Below are positions 43,071-51,068 of a stretch of DNA of 62,050 nt, piece by piece. A program made the position numbers and the translations under genes. A model generated the notes under the pieces. It saw only the letters and a program-made list of their open reading frames with translations. It made no database searches and was not told where the DNA came from. Numbering within the stretch: the stretch's first letter is position 1; the number at the start of each line of letters is the position of its first letter. Origin of the DNA: Deltaproteobacteria bacterium (lineage in GTDB: Bacteria > UBA10199 > JADGCS01); NCBI GenBank assembly GCA_015228875.1, contig JADGCS010000008.1, positions 1 through 62,050 of the forward strand, in the 5' to 3' direction.

Positions 43071-43886
43071 TTATTTTATAAGATCATACATCTCTGTAAT
43101 ATAATGGTGCGTGTTTTCATCCACGCCAGACAGGATTTTCGAATCAAAATCGCTTTCGTCGTAACCATTGATTAATCCAAAGGCAAGAAGCGCAGATGCC
43201 GCCTGTTTTTTCATGGTGTTGTCTGTGTTCTGGTCGTTCAAAACACTGATCATAAAATTAAATCCCGTGTCATTGAGTTTACGGGGCTTGATGACAGAGA
43301 GGATCTGATCTTGACTTTCCTTGTTGTCGACATCATGGAACAGTTCGACGAGCTTTGCTGCTGATTTTTCAAAGGGTGAATTGCCCAGGGCCTCGATGGC
43401 GAGGTGTCTTGTTTTTTCGTCTTTGGTCTGTCGCGCTATTTGATACACGTTGTCGATATTTTTTTCCTTGAGTGAGGTAGATTGCATCATCGACTGCAGT
43501 CGATCTTCCCTTTCACCAAGGAGCGAGGGGTCGAGGTTGAGCACTTTTTCATCAGGCGGTTCAGATTCGCTCGGCTGCCATCCATCGTTGAGCAGGGCCT
43601 CTTCTTTAAGGCCTTCGATTTTGTTGATCTCTTCGACTTGTTTTTTGACCTCTGCCATTTCTTTTATTAACAGGGCCTCCGCGTCAGATGGTTTTGCCGG
43701 TTTTTCTACTCTGTAAAGAACGTTTTTGTTGGTCTCCCGTTGGGAGTGTATGGGTCTTGTTTTGTCTTGTTCCTTGTTAACTGAGATGTGTTGCGTTTGA
43801 GGTGAAATTTTTTTTTGCAGGATCACAGCTGTCAGTAAAACAGCCAGGCACAAGCATAAAATCACAATGCGTTTTTTTTTCTGCAT
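43071..43886 (-). CDS. Membrane-anchored HEAT-like repeat protein, hypothetical
   Basis: A 271-residue protein. A single N-terminal transmembrane or signal-anchor helix (about residues 7-23) is followed by a charged linker and, from about residue 140, helical repeats (HLAIEALGNSPFEKSAAKLVELFHDVDNK, then MKKQAASALLAFGLING) of HEAT-like character. Such a soluble domain would face the periplasm and bind other proteins. No specific family is recognised. It is divergent from the porin gene across a 379-nt region that contains a module A repeat. Confidence 0.68.
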   Translation of the reverse strand: MQKKKRIVILCLCLAVLLTAVILQKKISPQTQHISVNKEQDKTRPIHSQRETNKNVLYRVEKPAKPSDAEALLIKEMAEVKKQVEEINKIEGLKEEALLNDGWQPSESEPPDEKVLNLDPSLLGEREDRLQSMMQSTSLKEKNIDNVYQIARQTKDEKTRHLAIEALGNSPFEKSAAKLVELFHDVDNKESQDQILSVIKPRKLNDTGFNFMISVLNDQNTDNTMKKQAASALLAFGLINGYDESDFDSKILSGVDENTHHYITEMYDLIK

Positions 43887-43967
43887 ATGGATGATTATAA
43901 GCGAAGGATGGAAAATAAAAAAGTTTTAATTTTACTGCTGCGTGACAAGAGGGGCACATTGTTCATG

Positions 43968-44054
43968 TATAGGAATTTCAAAGTCGACAGAGCGCGGGTG
44001 CATTCCTCGCAAAATGAAGGAATTCAACCGCGTCACAGTCAAGTTAGTAACTTG
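43968..44054 (+). repeat. Module A repeat, copy 5
   Basis: TATAGGAATTTCAAAG to AAGTTAGTAACTTG. The central stem here is ATTCCT...AGGAAT around CGCAAAATGA, re-formed with different pairs. It lies in the 379-nt divergent gap 43887-44265, which otherwise shows only the porin ribosome-binding site AGAAGGGA. Confidence 0.85.
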
Positions 44055-44265
44055 TTAAAACATGATGTAATCCTGTGTTTCTTAATGACTCACTCACATG
44101 TTTCAACATGACACAAAGTTACATGCCTTTTTGATATCAATCATCTTGAATGATGCTTGCTGAACTTGATAGAGAGCGCCTTGGTGGGGGGGCGTGGTTT
44201 AACGTATTCGAGCTATCATCAGAATCAAATCATCAACAATCCAGTCGTTGCAGAAGGGACTCGCA

Positions 44266-45393
44266 ATGTTCACTTTAAAAAAAATCGTTGTCATTTCTTT
44301 TGTTCTTCTCTTTGTCTGCCACCCAGCTGCGGCAAAGCTCAAAAATAAAACAGTCGCAACGCCGCAGCCCGCACCAGAAAAAACTGATCAGGCAACATTG
44401 GGTTACGACAAAGGTCTCTATTTTAAGACAGAGGGATTTACCCTCAAGGCAAAGGTGATGGCCAAGATTCGCTACTTGTACGAATACGTAAACGACTTTG
44501 CCGACAGCAATACAGTTGCACTGCGTATGGGGCGTGTAGACCTGAGTGGTTATGCCCTCGACGATAAACTTAATTTTAGGATCATGTGGGGATTTGACAA
44601 CAATGCCGCAGCGTCTTTGCTGGACCTGTATATCGATTATAAATTCTCCGAAGCCCTGCAGATCAGGATGGGGCAGTGGAAGGTTCCGTTTTCACGTGAG
44701 TACATCTCGCAGCCTTTTAACCTGTTCATGGCGGACTGGACCGACATCGTCAATTACATGGGACTCAATCGTGACATCGGGGTCGATCTCCACGGGGCAT
44801 TTGCAGACAAGCACGTCGAATACGACCTCTACGCCTTTAATGGCAATGGCAGGGCGGTTGCCAACAGCAATAAATCAATTTACGTTGGAACCAGGATTAA
44901 TTTTAACCTTTTGGGCAGACCGGGACCCACGCTGCACGATATCGAACACTCCGAATCCCCGCAGTGGGCCGTAGGCTTTGCCGCTGTTTATGATCTGGGC
45001 AGTGATCTTGCTGCCATCAGCGGAAACGAGCTTATCCGCGCAACGGCCGATACAGTCATCAAGTATCGTGGCTTTACGTTTGAAACCGAGGGGCATTACC
45101 AGTTTAATACCGTGACCCACGATGGAAATTTCGGGATTGGCGGGCAGACCAACATCTTTGTTGTACCAAAAAGGCTGGCCCTTGGGGCTCATGCCGATAT
45201 GATCCTGCGTGACGATGCCGGCGCTCTGGGAGACGGCAATGTCAATACCTGGGATGTCGGTTCGGCGATTGACTTTTTTATCGACGCGGATCGTTTCAAG
45301 TTTATCCTCGACTACACCTTTTATAAAAACTTTACGGGGGTACCGGGCATGGAGGATCACCAGTTTATTCTGCAGGGACAAATTTATTATTGA
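44266..45393 (+). CDS. Phosphate-selective porin (OprO/OprP family)
   Basis: A 375-residue outer-membrane protein. A signal peptide (FTLKKIVVISFVLLFVCHPAAA) is followed by amphipathic strands. LRMGRVDLSGYALDDKLNFRIMWGFDNN and EALQIRMGQWKVPFSREYI match the porin O/P family pattern, in which a 16-stranded barrel conducts phosphate or other anions. The final strand ends DHQFILQGQIYY with a terminal aromatic, as expected for barrel assembly. ATG 44266 follows AGAAGGGA with a 6-nt spacer. A module B repeat begins at the stop codon and may terminate transcription. Confidence 0.88.
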   Translation: MFTLKKIVVISFVLLFVCHPAAAKLKNKTVATPQPAPEKTDQATLGYDKGLYFKTEGFTLKAKVMAKIRYLYEYVNDFADSNTVALRMGRVDLSGYALDDKLNFRIMWGFDNNAAASLLDLYIDYKFSEALQIRMGQWKVPFSREYISQPFNLFMADWTDIVNYMGLNRDIGVDLHGAFADKHVEYDLYAFNGNGRAVANSNKSIYVGTRINFNLLGRPGPTLHDIEHSESPQWAVGFAAVYDLGSDLAAISGNELIRATADTVIKYRGFTFETEGHYQFNTVTHDGNFGIGGQTNIFVVPKRLALGAHADMILRDDAGALGDGNVNTWDVGSAIDFFIDADRFKFILDYTFYKNFTGVPGMEDHQFILQGQIYY

Positions 45394-45530
45394 GAACCTT
45401 GGAAGGTTTTTTCTACGCGTTTCGGCATCAATTTTTGCATGGTGTCCGCCCGCGTAGTGTCTGGCGCATAGCGCCAAACATGAAACCCTTCATGTTTGAT
45501 CGCAATGCACTCCGCTTTATGCGGGTTATG
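45393..45530 (+). repeat. Module B repeat at the porin stop codon
   Basis: A complete module B, almost identical to 21389-21525: GAACCTTGGAAGGTTTTTTC to CCGCTTTATGCGGGTTATG. It starts at the last base of the porin TGA, so the hairpin and T-run would act as its terminator. Confidence 0.9.
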
Positions 45531-45673
45531 TTTGCCAAGAATACCTTTCCCCCAAACCCCCCAACCTTGAGACGCAAATGGGGTCAGCACCCCTCACGCC
45601 AGCGCGTTGTGTTTTTTGCGCACATAAAAAGCCATTCATTCAAGTGGGTTGCGTTGTTTTTTTAACATCAGAC

Positions 45674-45689
45674 TGGCATGTTGATTGCA
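45674..45689 (+). promoter_or_regulatory. Candidate sigma-54 promoter
   Basis: TGGCATG-TTGA-TTGCA differs at one base from the TGGCACG-N4-TTGCA consensus with correct GG/GC spacing. It lies 139 nt before the TSP3 lipoprotein start, just upstream of a module B repeat. No activator gene is seen nearby. Confidence 0.4.
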
Positions 45690-45703
45690 GTGTAATGGTT
45701 GCG

Positions 45704-45794
45704 TAGAACCTTGGAAGGTTTTTTCTACGCGTTTTGGCATCAATTTTTGCATGGTGTCTGCCCGCGTAGTGTTTTCCGCTTTATGCGGGTTATG
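45704..45794 (+). repeat. Short module B repeat in a 5' leader
   Basis: TAGAACCTTGGAAGGTTTTTTC to CCGCTTTATGCGGGTTATG, lacking the TGGCGC and AACATGAA hairpins. It would be at the very 5' end of a transcript from the candidate promoter at 45674 and could attenuate the lipoprotein gene. Confidence 0.87.
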
Positions 45795-45827
45795 GTTTTT
45801 GTAACCTGCATGAGTAAGGAAGGAACT

Positions 45828-46955
45828 ATGAAGCCATTTAAAATCATAACAGCTATTTTGTTTTTTTTAATCACCTTGACACTCACTCAGTGTAATGAAT
45901 CGGAGGAGCCTGCTTTCGACAACGATGACGATGGTGAGGATGCCATACTTGTTGGCGGAGCCAGTCCCATAGGGGATGGTGACGAGCAGCAACCGGATCC
46001 AAGTACCTCTGCGGGGGGCAGCATCCCTGGTTTTGCCCCGTCTGGGGATGATTCTGGGGATGATAACGATGAGAACACGGATGATGCAGCAGATAACACA
46101 GCTGGTGCCACAACCGTCACTACCAAGAAGCCCGCGTGTCTTAAAAAGTTGTCAATCAACGCCCCGTTTGTTGCGGCAGGTGGTGATGAAGAAGATTTTG
46201 TCATTTGCGCAGATGACCCTGACGATGTGGATAATGATAGTGTAAACAACGAAGAAGATAACTGTCCTGACAACTGGGACCCCGCTCAGACAGACGCCGA
46301 AATGGACGGAATCGGTGACGTCTGCGATATCTGCCCCAAACATTTCAACCCCGAGCAGTACGATAAGGACAACGATAAAATTGGCAACGAGTGTGACGAC
46401 GACCTTGATGGCGACGGGTTTAATAATAGCGTAGACAACTGCCCCAATGTCTCTAATAAATACCAGATAGATGCAGATGCAGATGGTGTGGGTTTCCCCT
46501 GTGATGATCATGATGGCAATGCGGCCATTGGTGATGGTGATGATGACGATGGTGACGGTGAAGCCGATACAGATGATAATTGCCCCAATGATAAAAATGC
46601 AGATCAGATCGACACCGATGATGACGGGAAAGGAGATGTGTGCGATCGCGATGATGACGGAGACCTGCTTTGGGATGAGTATGATAACTGTCCCTTGGAT
46701 GCCACCAACACCTGTAACATTGATACCGATGGTGATGGGGTTATGGATCCCTACGACAACTGTGTGGATGTGCCTAATGCTGAGCAAACCAACAGTGATG
46801 CGGATGAGTTTGGTAATGCGTGTGATAACTGCCAGTCTGTTTTTAATCCTGGTCAGGAAGACTCGGACGGTGACGGGTATGGTGATGTGTGTGAGTGTTT
46901 ACCGGGTCAGATCAGAAATCCGTTCACTGGTTTTTGTATGCTACGCAGATTATAG
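45828..46955 (+). CDS. Lipoprotein with thrombospondin type 3 (calcium-binding) repeats
   Basis: A 375-residue protein. The N terminus MKPFKIITAILFFLITLTLTQC carries a lipobox-like TLTQC. A long acidic, low-complexity linker is followed by TSP3 repeats (DNCPDNWDPAQTDAEMDGIGDVCD and similar, about six to eight units with D.D.DG..D motifs), which bind Ca2+. It is likely an outer-membrane surface protein. AAGGAAGG directly before the ATG supports start 45828; an open frame extends upstream only through the repeat. Expression may start from a sigma-54-type promoter at 45674 (inference). Confidence 0.87.
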   Translation: MKPFKIITAILFFLITLTLTQCNESEEPAFDNDDDGEDAILVGGASPIGDGDEQQPDPSTSAGGSIPGFAPSGDDSGDDNDENTDDAADNTAGATTVTTKKPACLKKLSINAPFVAAGGDEEDFVICADDPDDVDNDSVNNEEDNCPDNWDPAQTDAEMDGIGDVCDICPKHFNPEQYDKDNDKIGNECDDDLDGDGFNNSVDNCPNVSNKYQIDADADGVGFPCDDHDGNAAIGDGDDDDGDGEADTDDNCPNDKNADQIDTDDDGKGDVCDRDDDGDLLWDEYDNCPLDATNTCNIDTDGDGVMDPYDNCVDVPNAEQTNSDADEFGNACDNCQSVFNPGQEDSDGDGYGDVCECLPGQIRNPFTGFCMLRRL

Positions 46956-47140
46956 TGATTGCTCTTTCATTAACGGGATGCTGCTCTGGTACAACAGTAT
47001 CGAGAGCGAGTGATTTCTTTTTCTGTCAATAGCCGTGCTGTAATTGATCCTTCCATTTAAGCAACACAGCATCTTCTGCTTGCCACCCCCCAAAAAAAAA
47101 ACTAATAACCCCCCTGTAAAAACTTGCAAAGGAACAGTCT

Positions 47141-48556
47141 ATGTCTACTCTTCATGTTATCATCCTTGCGGCCGGTCACGGCACACGCATGAAATCCGAA
47201 CAGCCAAAGGTGCTTCACCTCTTGGGGGGGCTGGCGCTTGTCGAACACGCGCTTAAGCTCGCTTATGGGATAAAGCCGCGGGGGATTACCGTGGTTGTTC
47301 CCGCAGAACATGCGGCCATTAAAGAGGTGCTGGACAGGCACCAGACTAAAAAGATCGCGTGTGGTCTTGCCGTGCAGCGGGAACAGCTTGGGACGGCAAG
47401 TGCTTTAAAATCGGGACTGGCATGCGTCACTGCGGGGACTCAACATGTTGTTGTCCTTAACGCAGACATGCCGTTTGTGTCGTTACAGAGCATCAGACAG
47501 CTCGAAAGACAGCATAACAGGCAGCGGGCGGTTGTCTCACTGCTCACGGCAGATGTCAGGGAACCAAAGGGGTTTGGGCGTATCATCCGCGGGGGGAATG
47601 GTCTGGTGAACGCCATTGTCGAAGAAAAAGACGCCACGTCTCAGCAAAGGCTTATCTCAGAGATCAACCTGGGTGTGTATTGTCTGGCAGTGGCGTTTTT
47701 AAACAAAAACATCGGCAAGATTAAAAATCAAAACAGGCAGGGTGAATATTACATCACCGATCTCCCGCGCATAGCTGTTAAACAAGGGCTGGGTGTGACA
47801 GCCCTCAAGGTCAAAGACCCGCTTGAGGCCTTGGGCGTTAATTCACAGCGTCATCTTTACGTCCTCAATCATATCTTTTATCAGCAACAAAGGGAAAAAT
47901 TTATGAAGGAGGGCGTGTGTCTTCTGGGTTCCGAGATTTTTATAGACGCCGGTGTCAAGATGGAGGGTGGTACTGTGATTGAGTCCCCTTGTTACATTAA
48001 AGGTGAAACACAGATTGCAAAAAACTGTCGTATCGAGACTGGGTGCACCCTCAGGGGGTCTGTGATCGCGGAGGGTGCGCTGATCAAATCTCACACGTAC
48101 ATCGATGGTGCGCGTGTGGGTGTGGCCTGTCAGGTGGGGCCTTTTGCCCATTTAAGACCAGGAACACACCTGTCAGAGCGGGCAAAGGTAGGCAATTTTG
48201 TCGAGACCAAAAAAACACAGATGGGCTTTGCCAGCAAGGCCAATCATCTTGCGTATCTTGGGGATGCCGAGATTGGCAGTGGGGTCAATGTGGGGGCCGG
48301 CACCATCACCTGCAATTACGATGGATATAAAAAATACAAAACCGTTTTGGAAGACGGTGTTTTTATCGGTTCAGACACACAGCTTGTGGCGCCGGTCAGG
48401 GTTGGTGCGGGTGCGTATGTGGGGGCAGGGACGACGGTCACGGACGATGTTGGCGCCAACAGCCTGGTGATCTCGCGGGTGAGACAAAAAGAAATCCCCG
48501 ATTGGGCCACAAAGTATCGAGAGAAAAATAATTCTGGTCAAGATCAAAAAAAATGA
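47141..48556 (+). CDS. glmU: Bifunctional GlmU, UDP-GlcNAc synthesis
   Basis: A 471-residue enzyme. The N-terminal uridylyltransferase domain (IILAAGHGTRMKSEQPKVLH, then VLNADMPFV and EKDAT) makes UDP-GlcNAc. The C-terminal left-handed beta-helix acetyltransferase domain has EIGSGVNVGAGTITCNYDGYKKYKT and PVRVGAGAYVGAGTTVT. UDP-GlcNAc feeds peptidoglycan, LPS and, in this organism, the capsule sugars made by the TviB/TviC pair. Length fits the family. AAGGA 9 nt before the ATG. It stands alone, with 185- and 324-nt flanking gaps. Confidence 0.95.
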   Translation: MSTLHVIILAAGHGTRMKSEQPKVLHLLGGLALVEHALKLAYGIKPRGITVVVPAEHAAIKEVLDRHQTKKIACGLAVQREQLGTASALKSGLACVTAGTQHVVVLNADMPFVSLQSIRQLERQHNRQRAVVSLLTADVREPKGFGRIIRGGNGLVNAIVEEKDATSQQRLISEINLGVYCLAVAFLNKNIGKIKNQNRQGEYYITDLPRIAVKQGLGVTALKVKDPLEALGVNSQRHLYVLNHIFYQQQREKFMKEGVCLLGSEIFIDAGVKMEGGTVIESPCYIKGETQIAKNCRIETGCTLRGSVIAEGALIKSHTYIDGARVGVACQVGPFAHLRPGTHLSERAKVGNFVETKKTQMGFASKANHLAYLGDAEIGSGVNVGAGTITCNYDGYKKYKTVLEDGVFIGSDTQLVAPVRVGAGAYVGAGTTVTDDVGANSLVISRVRQKEIPDWATKYREKNNSGQDQKK

Positions 48557-48730
48557 TGTCATAGCGGCAATTCATGGGGCGGGTGAACACGGGTATATCT
48601 GGCTATCAGAAAAATATGACGGAGGAAGATTCACCGAGCCTCGCGGACAAATAACTTATTGAAATCAGAGGTTTTTTTAGTCACGCAAGCCCCAGTGCTG
48701 CTTTTCAGCATGGATCTCCCCTGATGTGTC

Positions 48731-48758
48731 AAAATACTGTCTAAAATAAAATACTGTC
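48731..48758. promoter_or_regulatory. Direct repeat overlapping the L,D-transpeptidase -35 element
   Basis: AAAATACTGTC occurs twice, at 48731-48741 and 48748-48758, 17 nt apart start to start. The second overlaps the -35 box, which suggests an operator for a dimeric regulator. Confidence 0.4.
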
Positions 48759-48782
48759 AATCATTTGAGTATCGTGTATAAT
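48754..48782 (+). promoter_or_regulatory. Candidate sigma-70 promoter for the L,D-transpeptidase
   Basis: CTGTCA (48754-48759), a 17-nt spacer and a perfect TATAAT (48777-48782), about 98 nt before the start at 48881. The upstream part of this 324-nt gap (48557-48730) shows nothing recognisable. Confidence 0.6.
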
Positions 48783-48880
48783 GGACTGTGTGCGCGGGAG
48801 TGGCACTTGTTCGCGTGTTTTATGACTGTCCCGGTAGATGCTCTGTCTTTATCGAGAGCATCGGTAGAAAGGGGGCGAAT

Positions 48881-49756
48881 ATGAGATTCGCAATCAGGGC
48901 TTATGGGCAATTTTTTATTTTCGCTTTGTTGATTTTTTTTCTGCCAGGCACATCTGTGTTTGCAGAGGAGATGATTGACAGCAGTGAACCTGTGGTCGAG
49001 GAGTATTATGGACCAAAGATCACGGTCAATGTCCCTGCAAGGCAACTCAAGTTGTATGACGAAGCAGATAAACTTGTTAAGGTTTACACGGTTGCCGTGG
49101 GACAGGGCAGGTACCCGACCCCCATCGGTAAGCGGAAGATGGATCTTCTTGTGTGGAATCCCTGGTGGATCCCGCCCAAAGAAAGTGCGTGGGCAAAAAA
49201 TGAAAAGGATACCCCGCCAGGCCCCAGAAATCCTCTGGGTCCCGTCAAAATGAAAATGGGAGGTGGGATCATGTTTCATGGGACAACAAAACCCCAGTCG
49301 GTTGGTGAACCTGCAAGCCACGGGTGTATGCGTATGCTGAGTGAGCAGGCTATCGAACTTGCTGATTGGTTGCAAAGGCATGTCCTGAACAACAAGACAG
49401 ATGCGACAAACTACGAAGAGTTTATGGCGAATGTGCAAAAACACAAGAGGACGAGCTATTATGTCGGTATCGAGCGTCCCGTGCCGGTCGATATTATTTA
49501 TGACATTGTTGAAATTGCAGACAAAAAAATTAACATCTATCGTGATGTGTACTTTAAAGTGAAGGACAAGATGAGAACCATAGAAGAAGAACTGGTGAGC
49601 GCCGGTTATGATCCCCAAAAATTTGATTGGGACTACATTAAGCAGGAGATAAAACTCGCCAAGAATAAAAAAGATCTCAGCTTTGATATCGAGATGCTCC
49701 TGATCAAAAACAAAGAATTAAGGAACAAACAGGAGACTGTCGCTACGGTGGAGTAA
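48881..49756 (+). CDS. L,D-transpeptidase (YkuD domain)
   Basis: A 291-residue exported enzyme. A signal peptide (about 1-30, ending TSVFA) is followed by the YkuD domain. ITVNVPARQLKLYDEADKL begins it, YPTPIGKRKMD is the typical TPxG segment, and MFHGTTKP...ASHGCMRM carries the catalytic His and Cys. It cross-links peptidoglycan (3-3 bonds) or attaches lipoproteins to the wall in the periplasm. ATG 48881 follows AAAGGGGGCGA; the longer frame from 48788 lacks homology. A 60-residue C-terminal helical tail extends past the domain. Confidence 0.9.
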   Translation: MRFAIRAYGQFFIFALLIFFLPGTSVFAEEMIDSSEPVVEEYYGPKITVNVPARQLKLYDEADKLVKVYTVAVGQGRYPTPIGKRKMDLLVWNPWWIPPKESAWAKNEKDTPPGPRNPLGPVKMKMGGGIMFHGTTKPQSVGEPASHGCMRMLSEQAIELADWLQRHVLNNKTDATNYEEFMANVQKHKRTSYYVGIERPVPVDIIYDIVEIADKKINIYRDVYFKVKDKMRTIEEELVSAGYDPQKFDWDYIKQEIKLAKNKKDLSFDIEMLLIKNKELRNKQETVATVE

Positions 49757-49800
49757 GCCTGCCATTGCGGTACGCATGAACAGACAGACAGGAGCTACTG

Positions 49801-50790
49801 CTACAAATACATCACAAACGTCCATGCCATATGAAGCATGTTCTCATCTTTGCTTAAAAGGTGGGCCGGGGGACGGGAAAAGGGGGCCGAGGCCGAGATG
49901 GTCCTCTTGGCCTCGAGGTCGTAATCGTTTAAGCCGGACCCACGTATGAGTTTTAGTTCTGCAAGATTGCCGTTTTGATCCACGCTGACACCCCAGATAA
50001 CAGAGATTTGCCCTTGAGAGATCTGGTTGATCCTCTCCCTTAAGACGGGCCAGGGATTAAATGCCAGTCTAAATTTGCGCCGCAGCTCTACGTAATAGGC
50101 AATGTAAGGGTTGGCGAGTGTGTTGAGATAGGTGCGGTCTCCGATTTTATAGTCCGGAAAAAAATCGCCGGACGAACCGCCTCCCGGAGAATCAAGATTT
50201 GTTTTAAAGATCGGGTGAGCCTCTTCTGTCTGCTTTTCAAAAAGTTCTGCGTATTCTTTTTTTTCGGTTTGCTTGTGTTCATCCTGTATCATCTTGAGCT
50301 TGTCCTGCATGCCGAGTGATTTTTGATACTCCGGTGATTGTGTCTCTGGTGATGGTTGCGGTGGTGTTTTTTTCGGCGTTTTTTTTACTTCTTTGTTGAC
50401 TGGTTTTGATTTTGCGATTTTTCGCTTCTGGATGGGGGGCGGCGTCTTTGACCCCACAGGGATTTTTGAGGCCCTGGTGGAGACGGTCTCTTCCCTCACA
50501 GAAGAATCGTAGAGTGCCTGCGCGGAGGCCCTGTCTGGTTTTTTCTGAACCAGAGGTTTGTCGATGTCAGCGATGCGCTGCGGCAGCTGCGGGGTGTCAT
50601 TCAGGTTGATCATGACGAGCTTGCTGCGGTCGATCCTGTCCGGTTTTAATTTTCTGAAACCCGCCAAGTCCTGATGCAATACAAAAAAAATCAGCGGCAG
50701 GTGAATCACAAAAATACTCAAGATGACCGCTATCAGGATTGAAATATTAAACTGCTCACGGTGTGTTTTTTTTTCTTTTAATAAACTCAT
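49801..50790 (-). CDS. TonB-like energy transducer (TonB C-terminal domain)
   Basis: A 329-residue protein. An N-terminal transmembrane helix (about residues 15-37) is followed by a Pro/Lys-rich periplasmic spacer (KKTPKKTPPQPSP). The C-terminal domain (SVDQNGNLAELKLIRGSGLNDYDLEAKRTISASAPFSRPP) matches TonB/TolA C-terminal domains, which deliver proton-motive energy to outer-membrane receptors. No ExbB/ExbD or receptor gene is adjacent. ATG 50790 is chosen; the frame upstream to 50928 only runs through a module A repeat. The gene is divergent from uvrC. Confidence 0.82.
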   Translation of the reverse strand: MSLLKEKKTHREQFNISILIAVILSIFVIHLPLIFFVLHQDLAGFRKLKPDRIDRSKLVMINLNDTPQLPQRIADIDKPLVQKKPDRASAQALYDSSVREETVSTRASKIPVGSKTPPPIQKRKIAKSKPVNKEVKKTPKKTPPQPSPETQSPEYQKSLGMQDKLKMIQDEHKQTEKKEYAELFEKQTEEAHPIFKTNLDSPGGGSSGDFFPDYKIGDRTYLNTLANPYIAYYVELRRKFRLAFNPWPVLRERINQISQGQISVIWGVSVDQNGNLAELKLIRGSGLNDYDLEAKRTISASAPFSRPPAHLLSKDENMLHMAWTFVMYL

Positions 50791-50873
50791 TGTTAAAGCG
50801 GGTCCCGTGACAGGGGAGCCGCTTTTATTTTGTTGTTCGCGCCGTGGTTTTATGAGAATAAACGGGCCGCAGC

Positions 50874-51042
50874 AAGTTACTAACTTGACTTTGACGCGAC
50901 TGAGTTTTCTATTATGCGAAAAATGCACCCGCGCTCAATCAATTTTGAAATTCATAACTCGCATAAAGCGGAAAATTCTACGCGGGCGGACACCATGCAA
51001 AAATTGATGCCGAAACGCGTAGAAAAAACCTACCTAGGTTCT
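50874..51042 (-). repeat. Composite repeat, modules B plus A, minus orientation
   Basis: Read on the minus strand: AACCTAGGTAGGTTTTTTC, CTACGCG...CGCGTAG, CCGCTTTATGCGAGTTATG, then module A with the stem TTTTC-GCATAATA-GAAAA (both sides changed compared with CCTC/GAGG) and the end AAGTTAGTAACTTG. It fills the divergent gap between the TonB-like gene and uvrC. Confidence 0.88.
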
Positions 51043-51068
51043 GGTTATCAAGCATAAAAACCTGCGTT

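Noticed and set aside
46152-46787. Long minus-strand open frame rich in Ile and Val
   Set aside because: It is the shadow of the Asp-rich TSP3 repeats on the opposite strand, where GAT/GAC codons read as Ile/Val.
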